A DNA stretch of 64,000 nucleotides. It comes from a virus. The stretch spans positions 1-64,000 of the IMG/VR virus record IMGVR_UViG_3300020392_000010; one strand, given 5' to 3'. Below, in pieces: positions 7,862 through 16,536 of this stretch. The notes below the pieces were generated by a model that worked only from the letters and a program-made list of their open reading frames with translations, had not been told where the DNA came from and made no database searches. The position numbers were made by a program, and so were the translations under genes. Numbering within the stretch: position 1 is the stretch's first letter; the number at the start of each line of letters is the position of its first letter.

Positions 7862-8750
7862 GTTTTTCTTTTTTAATTTTATTTAGTAACACTGGATTAG
7901 CAGCTTTTATTTTTTTAATAGATCTTTTTATCTTTTGCCTAATTGTTTCTTGAGCAGCTATCCCTAATGTACTTGCAATCTGCTGATTAGTGTGAGATTC
8001 AGTATATGGAGGAAGGCCAAGCTTCATTGAAACTATTTGTATTTCCATATTATTTAAAGGTTTAAATAATTCTTTTAAAACAATATTAGAATCACTTTCA
8101 TTTATTTTTTCCATAGTATCATTAGATTCTATATAATTTATTGGGGAATAGTCACTTTCCTCTGATACAGGTGCTTCTAAGGAAACTGTTTTAGTTTCTT
8201 CACCAATTATTCTACATATAGCCCGTATGTCAATCTTAACAGGGTTACTTAATTTCATAAGCTCATCTTGTATTTCATAAGCAGTTGGGAACCTATCATA
8301 AGATTGTACATAATCTGTTTGAATTTTACCTATTTTAGCAGCAGTCTGAATTTGATTTTCAGGTATTTTAATCTGCCTAGAGTTTTTAGAAATACATTCT
8401 CTTATTCTTCTTCTTATATGCCACACTGCATAAGAAATAAATTTAAAGCCCATTGATGGATCAAATTTATCAGCCGCCTCTATCATTCCAAAATTTCCTT
8501 CATTTATTAAATCTTCTAATGATATTATAGAATTTTTTCTCTGATATGCTTTAGCTACACTAATAACAAATCTTAAATTAGAAATAACTAGCTTTTCCTT
8601 TGACAATTGGCATCCTTCTTTAACCTTTAGTGCTAATTCATATTCCTCTTCAGATGATATTTCAGGGATAGCCCTAACATCTTCCATATAGGCGTTAATG
8701 GTATCATTTCTTAAAGTGTATATTTCTTTAGATACTTTAAATTGTCTCAT
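7851..8750 (-). CDS. Sigma-70 family RNA polymerase sigma factor
   Basis: This 299-residue protein is a near-complete group 2/3 sigma factor. Region 1.2 is at residues about 15-45 (DTINAYMEDVRAIPEIS). Region 2 is at 50-125 with LEDLINEGNFGMIEAADKFD and FKFISYAVWHIRRRI for -10 melting and recognition. Region 3 follows, and region 4 at about 230-290 has a helix-turn-helix (HTNQQIASTLGIAAQETI). T4's own late sigma gp55 is much smaller and divergent. This protein instead looks like a captured host-type factor that redirects host polymerase. Its own upstream region carries a perfect ATTAGTATAATA 20 nt before the ATG. Confidence 0.93.
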   Translation of the reverse strand: MRQFKVSKEIYTLRNDTINAYMEDVRAIPEISSEEEYELALKVKEGCQLSKEKLVISNLRFVISVAKAYQRKNSIISLEDLINEGNFGMIEAADKFDPSMGFKFISYAVWHIRRRIRECISKNSRQIKIPENQIQTAAKIGKIQTDYVQSYDRFPTAYEIQDELMKLSNPVKIDIRAICRIIGEETKTVSLEAPVSEESDYSPINYIESNDTMEKINESDSNIVLKELFKPLNNMEIQIVSMKLGLPPYTESHTNQQIASTLGIAAQETIRQKIKRSIKKIKAANPVLLNKIKKEKHVI

Positions 8751-8770
8751 TTACAATTAATATTTTATAA

Positions 8771-8782
8771 TATTATACTAAT
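8771..8782 (-). promoter_or_regulatory. ATTAGTATAATA promoter motif of the sigma-factor gene
   Basis: A perfect minus-strand ATTAGTATAATA lies 20 nt before the sigma-factor ATG. It is divergent from TATAAATA at 8791-8798 on the other strand, so the two promoter classes lie back to back in one 60-bp gap. Confidence 0.55.
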
Positions 8783-8790
8783 TTTTTCTA

Positions 8791-8798
8791 TATAAATA
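8791..8798 (+). promoter_or_regulatory. TATAAATA late-type promoter motif
   Basis: The exact TATAAATA lies 12 nt upstream of the ATG at 8811, a shorter spacing than the 18-22 nt seen elsewhere. It would drive the 8811-16536 cargo block. Confidence 0.5.
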
Positions 8799-8810
8799 AT
8801 ATTGAATACT

Positions 8811-9035
8811 ATGAAACATATAATTAATATAGATAAATTCAATATTAAACTAAACGAGAATAGAGAACCTAAGCTTAGTCAGTTTGTATTAGATAACTTA
8901 AGTGATCTTAAATCTAAACTATATTATTATGACGGTAATTTTGCATTTTTAAAATCAGTAAAAGAACAATACAAAAGAAAAGGTTATTTAACAGACACTC
9001 AATGGAAAGCTGTTTATAATTGTTTTAACAAATAA
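8811..9035 (+). CDS. Small tagged cargo protein
   Basis: The start is placed at the ATG at 8811 (MKHIINIDKFNIKLNEN) rather than an upstream TTG at 8802. This gives the tag pattern seen in its neighbours and a predicted cut after LNE at residue 16. The mature 58 residues are helical (KFVLDNLSDLKSKLYYY-like) and unrecognised. The next gene starts almost identically (MKHILKINEY), so the two may be products of one duplicated leader. Confidence 0.62.
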   Translation: MKHIINIDKFNIKLNENREPKLSQFVLDNLSDLKSKLYYYDGNFAFLKSVKEQYKRKGYLTDTQWKAVYNCFNK

Positions 9036-9045
9036 ATATATTAGA

Positions 9046-12000
9046 ATGAAGCACATACTAAAAATTAATGAATACGTAGAGGAAATAGTTGAAAAACCTA
9101 TTATCAAAAAAGCTATAGAGGCTCCAGCAACGGTTGAGACAATGTTAAAAAGAATAGCTAATAGATTCAATAGTTTAATTAGTAAAAGCTCTAACGAATC
9201 ACTAGATGATAACCTAGGTCTTTCTAAAGATTTTATGGATAGTTTAAAAGGTCAGTTTGAACCTGAAGACGTTCAAGGTGCAATGCAAGATAGTGAAGAT
9301 ATATTAAGATTACTCTCGTCTATACGCCAAACTGAGTCTGAAATGTCAGAAGAAGATAAAAAAGATAAAGCTATGGAAATAGTTTTAGACATATTTAATG
9401 GTAAAGGCTTTGATATAAGCAAGTTAGATTTTAAACTAGATATATTAAACGACAGTGATTTAATGGATGCTAAATCTAATATTATAGGTGTACCGCCTGA
9501 AGAATTTAAAGAAGTTAAAAAAGAAATAGAAGAAGAAAATCCTAAACTTAAAAAAGAAATAGACGTAAGAGCTATTCAAAATGCATTAACACAAGGCTTT
9601 GCTACTTCTATAAAAGATGATTTTGTAACAGGCGATAACGAAATAGAAGGCGTTAGTTTTGGAGACTACTATTCTTTAATGAATAAAACATTTGGACTTT
9701 ATTCAAAAGTTCCAAAAGAATTGATGCATCAAGTAATGACTCAATCACCCGCGCTAGGTAGAGTTGAACTAGTTTGGAACGAAGATAAAAATAAGTATAC
9801 AATAGAAGCAAGTGGATATACTATTTTAATATTAGTACACGAAATGGTAAAAGGAATACTTGAGCTTATATCATTGCATAGAGACCCAAAGTTAGATGCA
9901 GAGGATGAAGAAACGATGATGGCTTTATCTGGAACACAATTCTCAGAAAGAGACGGTTTACAATATGGCCCAGGCATGGTAAATAAATTTAAAGAATTTT
10001 TCTTAAAGGTTGAAGATAATTTATTAAAAGATAGGGAAATACAAGAAAGAAACCCTGCAATGATGCTTAATGTATTATCTAGGTTTTACAAATTAGAAGA
10101 CGATTTATTTCTAAGAGTAAGTAAAGCTATATTCAGTGATGATGAAAATAAACCATACGAATTATTTGAAGAATTCTACATAGATGGATTGCAAGGAATG
10201 GGCTTTAGAAGAAGAGACGATGGTCCACAAGATCCTTCAGATGATCCAGGCGATGGTCCAACCCCACCAAGCGACGATGCCCTAAGAGACTTATTAAGTG
10301 GAGCGGGTATTTCGCTTAATTTTGATCCGCCTTTAACAGAAGTAAACAAACATATATTTGGATTTAATCTATATCAAATATTAGAAAGTAAAAAAGATTT
10401 ACTAGATAAGTGGTCTAAATCAGTAGATAGAAGTGTAGTGGTAGATTATATTTCAAAGTTTAATAGAATAACTAATAATCCTAAAGGTGAATTACAAAAT
10501 ATGTTAGTTTCAAAAATACCAGGTGTTAGAGTAGAGCAAGACCTTAATGCTAGAAGAAACATTGAACAGTATAGTTTTCCAGAGCTAAGAGCCCTGGTCG
10601 ATTACATTGCTAAAAAAATAAAAATACCAGTTGTAAGTAGCTTAAAACAAGGTGACATTAACCCAGCTATTTCCACAATACAGGACAAACTCGGTTTAGA
10701 GAAAACTGGATTTTATGATAATACCTTAGAAAATAAAGTTAGAGAATTTCAAAAAAACTTTACAGAAACTATCTCGGATGATTATGATTGGAGAGAAATA
10801 TATGACAAATATCAAAACGTAGGTTTAACTAACCTTTCTGCTAAAGAAAAAATACAACTTGCTAAAAGTGCTGAATTTATAAAAACAGTTGAAGAAATTA
10901 TAAAAGAAAAAGAAGTTCAAATAAGAAATAAAGTTGCAAATGAACTTGAGAATCTACCAGATGGAAAAGAAAGAAATTTACTAGAAGACGAAATACTTGT
11001 TGAATTTGAAAAAATAACAAATATTAAAAGAGAATTAAAAACTATAAGAAGTATTTTAGGAGGAGGAATCGCTAAACCTAGTGGTAAAATGGATCAGGCT
11101 ACAATAAGTGCACTGGCCTTTGATAAAGGAATATCTAAACTAGAAGGACTAGGGGATAATGGTACACTTAAACCAGTGGGCGGAGAGCTAGTGGTAGACA
11201 ATGTAAACTATAGAATACACAGGGTTTTAGGACATAACTTTTGTGTTCAAACTAGAGAATCTTTTGAAAGAGTATTGAGAGAAGCAGGTGCTACTCAAGG
11301 TGCTTCATATGGATGGTGTATTGCTCAATCTGAAAACTGGTATCGTTCATATAGAACAAATGCATCGAAAAAACAAACTATTTATTTTGTAGAAAATAAA
11401 CAACGTGCAAAATATGAAGCTGAGAAATGGGCACAGTGGCTCAGTCAAAGAAGAAACGGAGGAGAAAGTAATTATTTAAGGTGGAGGGTTGAGCAAGCCC
11501 CGGGTCCAATGACTGGTGCATATGAAAAAATAATTGAAGAAGGAAATAGAAAATTCTATGATAATTTTCATATAGCAGTTGTTTTTGTAAAAGAGAATCC
11601 GGGTAATCCAAACGCTTTCTGGTTAGTAGGAGCATCTAACAATGGACAATGGGGAGACAGCACAGGTAGCAATAAACATTTAAGTTTTAAACAAATATTT
11701 GATAAAATATGGCCTGCTACTGAAGACATGTCTATTAGAAAACCAGAATGGTCAACAGGTGGAGGAGGACCAGTAAGGCCAACTATTCAAGTAACAGATG
11801 AAATAATAAAATTACCTTTTTATCATGTTCCATCCAGTAACGAAGCAAAGGATCTAGAAGAAAATGTATTCTTACCCTTTGAAGTTTCAAAGAGAGAAAG
11901 AAACGAAAGAAATTCAAGGTCAATTGAAAGTCAATTGAGTAATTCTAGCATATCAGATAGCGAGTTTAATGATCTAAACTTCGATCAAAAACAACAGTGG

Positions 12001-13200
12001 ATACAAAATATATTTTTAACTCAGGGAATGATAACTGAATTTTTAGACAATAGAAATAAGTCAGGTATAAATATAAAAATTTGGAAGGTATTACCAGAAC
12101 CCCTTAAAGAGCTCTATATAAAAGGAACAGTGGGTGCAACTTTACCTATTGAACATTTAGATGAAATAAAAGAAAGTCCTAAGTTAATTAAGTTATATCA
12201 AGATTTTGTTAAGAGAAGACTCGTAGGCCCTGACGGTGAAGGAGGAATAATAGATAAGCTTAAAGAAACATCAAGGTATTCAGAATTAAAAAAACTAATA
12301 CTTAGTAATAGTGATTTAGATTTAATAAGTAAACCCTATGACTTTAGTGAACTAAAAAGAGGTAAAGCTGAAGTAGAGCAAAAGTTAAAGGATTTTCCGC
12401 TGTCAGGTAAACTAAGTACTAGGCAATCTATGATGAGAGATATTAAATCCAGAAGAATTAAACTGGAACAATATATGAATTTAATATTAAGATATAGACA
12501 GGAATTATCTGGAGCTTTAGACAGAATTAAAAAAGAAGATGGTAATAGCATAACTATAAGTAGAAAAAACTTAGAAGAATTTAAAAGAATAGAGGACAGT
12601 ATAGAATATTCTAAAATTTTACAAGGCGCTAACTCTAGATTTGATTTTCCAACAAAATCAACTGATGAAAACGGTAATAAATTAAAATTCTTTAGTGATA
12701 TCGTTGAAAAAAATCCTGAAATAGATAAATTAACAACAGATTGGAAAAAGGTACCTAATTACTTTGATAAATTAAGTAAAGGTTTAAAAACTGGAAATGA
12801 AAAAGTTAGTAAAACATTAAGAACAGCTATTATAAAATTAATACATGTTATACTCGCTAGATCAGGTGCACCTATTGAACCAAATAGTTCATCTAAAATT
12901 TTAGAGTATAAAAAAGAATTAGAAAATGCTTTTAATTATATTAAAAATATGAGTGGAGACAATGAATTTGCAATAAGTAGTTTCTTAACAGCAGCTCTTG
13001 GTTATTTTAGAATTTTTGAATATGCTAAAAAAATGAGAAAGGAACAAGCTGATAAACTTTATGAATTATATGATGAAGTATTAGCTAAACATCCATTCTT
13101 AATATCTAGCGGTGGATTTAAAAAGTCTAGTACAATGCTAGGAAAACCAAAAGAGTCAGATTCTAGAGCAAATAGGCCATGGCATCAAGAGGAACTGTAA
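9046..13200 (+). CDS. Giant tagged internal virion protein with peptidoglycan-binding and WC(I/T)A-type domains
   Basis: This 1384-residue protein begins MKHILKINEYVEEIVEK, with IxE-type sites. Residues about 395-412 form an Asp/Pro-rich linker (DDGPQDPSDDPGDGPTPP). A second tag-like peptide follows inside the protein at about 434-447 (NKHIFGFNLYQILE). A peptidoglycan-binding-1-like domain lies at about 530-575 (GDINPAISTIQDKLGL...FYDNTLENKVREFQ). A domain at about 720-880 has GHNFCVQTRESFE, GWCIAQSENWYRSYR and HIAVVFVKE, and resembles an uncharacterised phage domain marked by WCTA-like motifs. The C-terminal third is helical and charged. It is probably cleaved into two or more packaged proteins. 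Confidence 0.75.
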   Translation: MKHILKINEYVEEIVEKPIIKKAIEAPATVETMLKRIANRFNSLISKSSNESLDDNLGLSKDFMDSLKGQFEPEDVQGAMQDSEDILRLLSSIRQTESEMSEEDKKDKAMEIVLDIFNGKGFDISKLDFKLDILNDSDLMDAKSNIIGVPPEEFKEVKKEIEEENPKLKKEIDVRAIQNALTQGFATSIKDDFVTGDNEIEGVSFGDYYSLMNKTFGLYSKVPKELMHQVMTQSPALGRVELVWNEDKNKYTIEASGYTILILVHEMVKGILELISLHRDPKLDAEDEETMMALSGTQFSERDGLQYGPGMVNKFKEFFLKVEDNLLKDREIQERNPAMMLNVLSRFYKLEDDLFLRVSKAIFSDDENKPYELFEEFYIDGLQGMGFRRRDDGPQDPSDDPGDGPTPPSDDALRDLLSGAGISLNFDPPLTEVNKHIFGFNLYQILESKKDLLDKWSKSVDRSVVVDYISKFNRITNNPKGELQNMLVSKIPGVRVEQDLNARRNIEQYSFPELRALVDYIAKKIKIPVVSSLKQGDINPAISTIQDKLGLEKTGFYDNTLENKVREFQKNFTETISDDYDWREIYDKYQNVGLTNLSAKEKIQLAKSAEFIKTVEEIIKEKEVQIRNKVANELENLPDGKERNLLEDEILVEFEKITNIKRELKTIRSILGGGIAKPSGKMDQATISALAFDKGISKLEGLGDNGTLKPVGGELVVDNVNYRIHRVLGHNFCVQTRESFERVLREAGATQGASYGWCIAQSENWYRSYRTNASKKQTIYFVENKQRAKYEAEKWAQWLSQRRNGGESNYLRWRVEQAPGPMTGAYEKIIEEGNRKFYDNFHIAVVFVKENPGNPNAFWLVGASNNGQWGDSTGSNKHLSFKQIFDKIWPATEDMSIRKPEWSTGGGGPVRPTIQVTDEIIKLPFYHVPSSNEAKDLEENVFLPFEVSKRERNERNSRSIESQLSNSSISDSEFNDLNFDQKQQWIQNIFLTQGMITEFLDNRNKSGINIKIWKVLPEPLKELYIKGTVGATLPIEHLDEIKESPKLIKLYQDFVKRRLVGPDGEGGIIDKLKETSRYSELKKLILSNSDLDLISKPYDFSELKRGKAEVEQKLKDFPLSGKLSTRQSMMRDIKSRRIKLEQYMNLILRYRQELSGALDRIKKEDGNSITISRKNLEEFKRIEDSIEYSKILQGANSRFDFPTKSTDENGNKLKFFSDIVEKNPEIDKLTTDWKKVPNYFDKLSKGLKTGNEKVSKTLRTAIIKLIHVILARSGAPIEPNSSSKILEYKKELENAFNYIKNMSGDNEFAISSFLTAALGYFRIFEYAKKMRKEQADKLYELYDEVLAKHPFLISSGGFKKSSTMLGKPKESDSRANRPWHQEEL

Positions 13201-13253
13201 TAATTACACTATAGCACATAGATAAATAAATAAGTAAAACAACCCAAATAGAA

Positions 13254-15206
13254 ATGAAAATAGTAAAATCTTTTAATCAATGGCAATCATTAAATGAAAA
13301 TGAAAACCTAGATCTTAAAACTGATAAAACCGAAGAAATAAAGTCAGAAAGTAAAGATAGAAAACGAAATAGAAGAAAATATAGAAAAGATAATTGGATA
13401 TCTGATTCTGGCGCTGAATATGTTTTAACTAAAAAAAGAGAAAAAGATCCGGATAAAGATACATTCGTATTAAAAGGAAAAAACAAAAAGAGTCCAGTAT
13501 GGGATGAAAATGGAAAAATCGTAGATGACGTAAAAGATTTTTTAACTCATGACTTAATGGGAGGATCTAATGAAGGAAAATACGATGAAGACTCTATTCA
13601 AATAGAAAAATACAAAGAAGGAAATAAAGACAGGGTTAAGTTTAGCATAGCATTAAATAAAGAACAAGAAGATTCAAAAGAAGATTCAAAAGAAGAGGAA
13701 TCTGAAAAAGGTGGAAAGTATGAAAAAATAGAACTTCCTAAGAATAGAGAGGGAGAAACTAGAATAGAAGTTGGTGAAGAAAGCGAAGCTCTTCTAAAAA
13801 TAAAAGAACTTATTAGAGCAGCTTATAGTAAAAAAGTAACTCTTGGAAATGAATTTGGAATGGGTTGGTTAGACAGTAAAAAACTTGAAGAAACTGATAT
13901 AAATGGTTGGGTTATTCCTTTTAGATTGGCATTTGGTATGAAAAGTGCAAACTTTATATCACAGGGACTTGTTGATGAAATGGTAGACCAGGCTAATAAA
14001 TGGGAATCAGGATCATCTACAGAAGAAGTGGCTTCAAATGAATCCGGTTTATTTAAATTTTCCGACTTTGTAATGATAACTGAAGATTTTGATATAGCGC
14101 TAGCTCAAAAGGAAATAAACAAGGCCGCTGAAGCAACACCTGCTGCTAAAAAAGAAGAACCTGCTGAAACAAGCTCAAACACAGATAGTTCTGGTTCTGG
14201 CTCAGGTTCTACTGGAGGAGAATCAGCTTCTGGAGATGGCGATGGATTATTAACTGATGAACAGGCAATTAAGTATAGAACATGGGCCAATAGCGATGAG
14301 GTACTTAAAAAGGCATATGGTAAACCGAGTCAATTTGATTTAGATGAAACAGGTACTAATAACAGCTATGTTAAAAGATCTTACGGTCAAGCTAAGGCCG
14401 ATATGGATAAACAGACTGGACCTATGGCAGATGAAAAATATAGAACAGCCCTTTCAGCAATAACGGGTGGAGGTACTGCCGCAGCTACTGAAGGAGAAGG
14501 ATATCTAATGGGATATATTCAATATAAAGGAAAAGTTAGTCAACAATATGTACCAGGTGACATTGTCGCTGGGACTAAAGTTTATGAAACAGATAACAGT
14601 CGTATAGCTGTACACTTTGCTAATCCTAGACCTAAAATGGGAGCAGTTAAAGCAGGTCAAATAGTAACATTCAAAGACGGATGGGATGCTGCTGACTTTG
14701 GATATGTAGTAGATGATGTATGGAAAGATTCAAGCGGTAACCTAGGAGCAATATACATTTTCTCACCAAGTTATGTAAAAGAGTACGGAAAACCTAACAA
14801 AGATAGAAGCTTTGAAGGTAAAGCACGTATTGTAGTTACTGATCAAATGAAAACGTCTAATTTAAAAGATAGATTTATTAGAAACGCAACTGACGATAAT
14901 ACAGCCATATGGTGCTGTAACAAGATTGTAACATTCTGGGGTAATGCTTCAAACTTTAAAGCATTTAAAGGAACCTTTAATGATAACGAAGCCGGTGCAA
15001 TTGCACTATTTACAACTTGGTGGAATAAAAATATAAAACCAAATATTGATAAACTTAGAAAGAATGATCCAAATAAAAAGACTCTGACTTCTTTATTTAG
15101 CACTATTGTAAATAAAGCAGAGGGTAGTACATCTAATGACACTGCTAGATGGTCAATATCTACTTTAAGTGGTAGTAAGAGTTATAGTGTAGATACAGAT
15201 TTTTAA
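13254..15206 (+). CDS. Large tagged internal virion protein
   Basis: This 650-residue protein begins MKIVKSFNQWQSLNENEN, with a predicted cut after LNE. A very charged segment of about 150 residues follows. An internal tag-like peptide FKFSDFVMITE occurs at about residues 266-277. An Ala/Ser/Gly linker (about 300-330, GSGSGSTGGESASGDGDG) leads to a C-terminal globular part with GYLMGYIQYKGK and IWCCNKIVTFWGN. No enzyme family is recognised. A GATAAATA variant of the late motif lies upstream. It shares with the 1384-aa protein the plan of leader, first part, internal tag and second part. Confidence 0.68.
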   Translation: MKIVKSFNQWQSLNENENLDLKTDKTEEIKSESKDRKRNRRKYRKDNWISDSGAEYVLTKKREKDPDKDTFVLKGKNKKSPVWDENGKIVDDVKDFLTHDLMGGSNEGKYDEDSIQIEKYKEGNKDRVKFSIALNKEQEDSKEDSKEEESEKGGKYEKIELPKNREGETRIEVGEESEALLKIKELIRAAYSKKVTLGNEFGMGWLDSKKLEETDINGWVIPFRLAFGMKSANFISQGLVDEMVDQANKWESGSSTEEVASNESGLFKFSDFVMITEDFDIALAQKEINKAAEATPAAKKEEPAETSSNTDSSGSGSGSTGGESASGDGDGLLTDEQAIKYRTWANSDEVLKKAYGKPSQFDLDETGTNNSYVKRSYGQAKADMDKQTGPMADEKYRTALSAITGGGTAAATEGEGYLMGYIQYKGKVSQQYVPGDIVAGTKVYETDNSRIAVHFANPRPKMGAVKAGQIVTFKDGWDAADFGYVVDDVWKDSSGNLGAIYIFSPSYVKEYGKPNKDRSFEGKARIVVTDQMKTSNLKDRFIRNATDDNTAIWCCNKIVTFWGNASNFKAFKGTFNDNEAGAIALFTTWWNKNIKPNIDKLRKNDPNKKTLTSLFSTIVNKAEGSTSNDTARWSISTLSGSKSYSVDTDF

Positions 15207-15224
15207 AAAAATATTTTAAATAAA

Positions 15225-15557
15225 ATGGGAATGAAATATACAGTAAATTTAACGGATGAAAATATTCAAGCATTAATGGATGATCCAGAGATGGATGGAA
15301 TAACGTTAGAAGGAACAGCAACAGACGGTACTAAAGTGCAGGTTACTATGGTTAAAACAGCCGCCGCAGATATGAAAACGGATGCAACCGTGGAAGAACC
15401 AGTTGATACTATGTCAACTGAAGACGATTCAGCTGAGCTAGGAAACATAGCTCCAGAAGAGGAAGCAGCTATGATGAATGCAACGGAAGAAAGCTACGGT
15501 TTTACTAATGAAAGTACTATTTCAAGCTTTGATAACTTTTTAAAAACAAGAAAATAA
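15225..15557 (+). CDS. Small acidic virion/cargo protein with C-terminal tag-like motif
   Basis: This 110-residue protein (starting MGMKYTVNLTDE) has no N-terminal tag but ends STISSFDNFLKTRK. That matches the FxxF[IL]x core of the tag without the cleavable Glu. It begins with a beta segment and continues with a long acidic, Ala/Glu/Asp-rich part. It lies in the late block between the 650-aa protein and a helix-turn-helix protein. The ATG at 15231 is an alternative start. Function is unknown. Confidence 0.6.
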   Translation: MGMKYTVNLTDENIQALMDDPEMDGITLEGTATDGTKVQVTMVKTAAADMKTDATVEEPVDTMSTEDDSAELGNIAPEEEAAMMNATEESYGFTNESTISSFDNFLKTRK

Positions 15558-15559
15558 AT

Positions 15560-15859
15560 ATGAAAAAGTGGATTTGTATACTTATAGATAAAATAACCTT
15601 TGGTAAAGTTTGTTTAAGTTGGTGTGAAATAGAACCTGCTAAAATAGAAGAAAAACCTGTAAAGCCAGTTAAGCTTACTAAAAGGCCAGCTAAAGCTAAA
15701 CCTATTTCTAAAAAGAAAACTTCTATTACAAAAGAAATGAAAAAACAATTTGTAAAAGATAAAGCTAACGGTATGAGTTTTAAAGCAATTGGTAAAAAGC
15801 ATGGAGTAGCTGCTAGTTCAGTAAGCTATCATATTAAAAAATCAAAAGATAATGGATAA
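15560..15859 (+). CDS. Helix-turn-helix protein (resolvase-type HTH)
   Basis: This 99-residue protein has a Cys-containing N-terminus, a Lys/Pro-rich linker (KPVKPVKLTKRPAKAKP) and a C-terminal helix-turn-helix, KDKANGMSFKAIGKKHGVAASSVSYHIKK. The HTH resembles those of Hin-type recombinases and small phage regulators, but no catalytic domain is attached. It starts 2 nt after the preceding stop and overlaps the next gene by 8 nt, so it is coupled to late cargo genes. It could be a DNA-binding packaged protein or a late regulator. Confidence 0.62.
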   Translation: MKKWICILIDKITFGKVCLSWCEIEPAKIEEKPVKPVKLTKRPAKAKPISKKKTSITKEMKKQFVKDKANGMSFKAIGKKHGVAASSVSYHIKKSKDNG

Positions 15860-16244
15860 TAAAAGAATACTTACATTTGGTGAATTTACAAAAGCCTATT
15901 CAAAGGGTGATCAATTTTCTGCCACAGGGAATGATGAAAAAAGCGTAGATAAATTACAAAATGCAGCGGATTCTTTAACAGAGAATCCCATAGTAGATGG
16001 TAGTAAAGGTGATATGGATTCTGTTGATAGTAAACCAGCTACTAAATTTATTAAGACTGATTATGAGAAAAGTCCGGATATTCCCAATGGACCTGTTAAA
16101 TTAAAAGATGTAGATCAAGAAGAATCAACAGAGGATACCGACAATAACGATGATTCTGAAGAAAAAGCTAAACCTGTTAAAAAGGTAAAAAAAGAATCTA
16201 AAAAATCAGAAGAAGACCAGAGAGAAGAATCTGGAGAATATTAA
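15852..16244 (+). CDS. Low-complexity acidic cargo-like protein
   Basis: This 130-residue protein starts MDNKRILTFGEFTKAYSKG, which fits the aromatic FxxF part of the tag but lacks the following (L/I)xE. The rest is disordered in composition, with an Asp/Glu/Ser-rich stretch and a Lys/Glu-rich end (KAKPVKKVKKESKK). It overlaps the HTH gene and is followed after 1 nt by 16246-16536. It is probably an internal or scaffold-associated protein, but that is inference. Confidence 0.52.
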   Translation: MDNKRILTFGEFTKAYSKGDQFSATGNDEKSVDKLQNAADSLTENPIVDGSKGDMDSVDSKPATKFIKTDYEKSPDIPNGPVKLKDVDQEESTEDTDNNDDSEEKAKPVKKVKKESKKSEEDQREESGEY

Positions 16245-16245
16245 T

Positions 16246-16536
16246 ATGAGTAACGATGTAAAAGAAGGAATGGGATTTTTTGAATTCATGTCTTCTTCTC
16301 ATCTAGGAGGAACCGGTAATAGGTATGAATATGGAAATGATCCAATTTCAATGGAAGAAAAACAAAACGTAAAAGATTTACTTGAACATATAAATGCCTT
16401 ATCCGGTGCAGCCTTAAACGCTATATCTAAAGATAGTGAATATAATAATGTATACATTAAGAGACGCCTTATACACGCTAAAAAAGAAGTTAGAGAGGCT
16501 TATTTGAGAATAATGGATTCTATTAAAAAAGATTAA
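16246..16536 (+). CDS. Hypothetical small late protein
   Basis: This 96-residue protein (MSNDVKEGMGFFEFMSSSHLGG) contains FFEFM near the start and a helical C-terminal half (KQNVKDLLEHINALSGAAL; KKEVREAYLRIMDSIKK). It ends the 8811-16536 plus-strand block and overlaps the convergent DNA-glycosylase gene by 4 nt. No family is recognised. Confidence 0.5.
   Translation: MSNDVKEGMGFFEFMSSSHLGGTGNRYEYGNDPISMEEKQNVKDLLEHINALSGAALNAISKDSEYNNVYIKRRLIHAKKEVREAYLRIMDSIKKD

Noticed and set aside
15560-15859. Invertase or transposase based on the HTH
   Set aside because: Only the HTH is present. There is no serine-recombinase or DDE catalytic domain.
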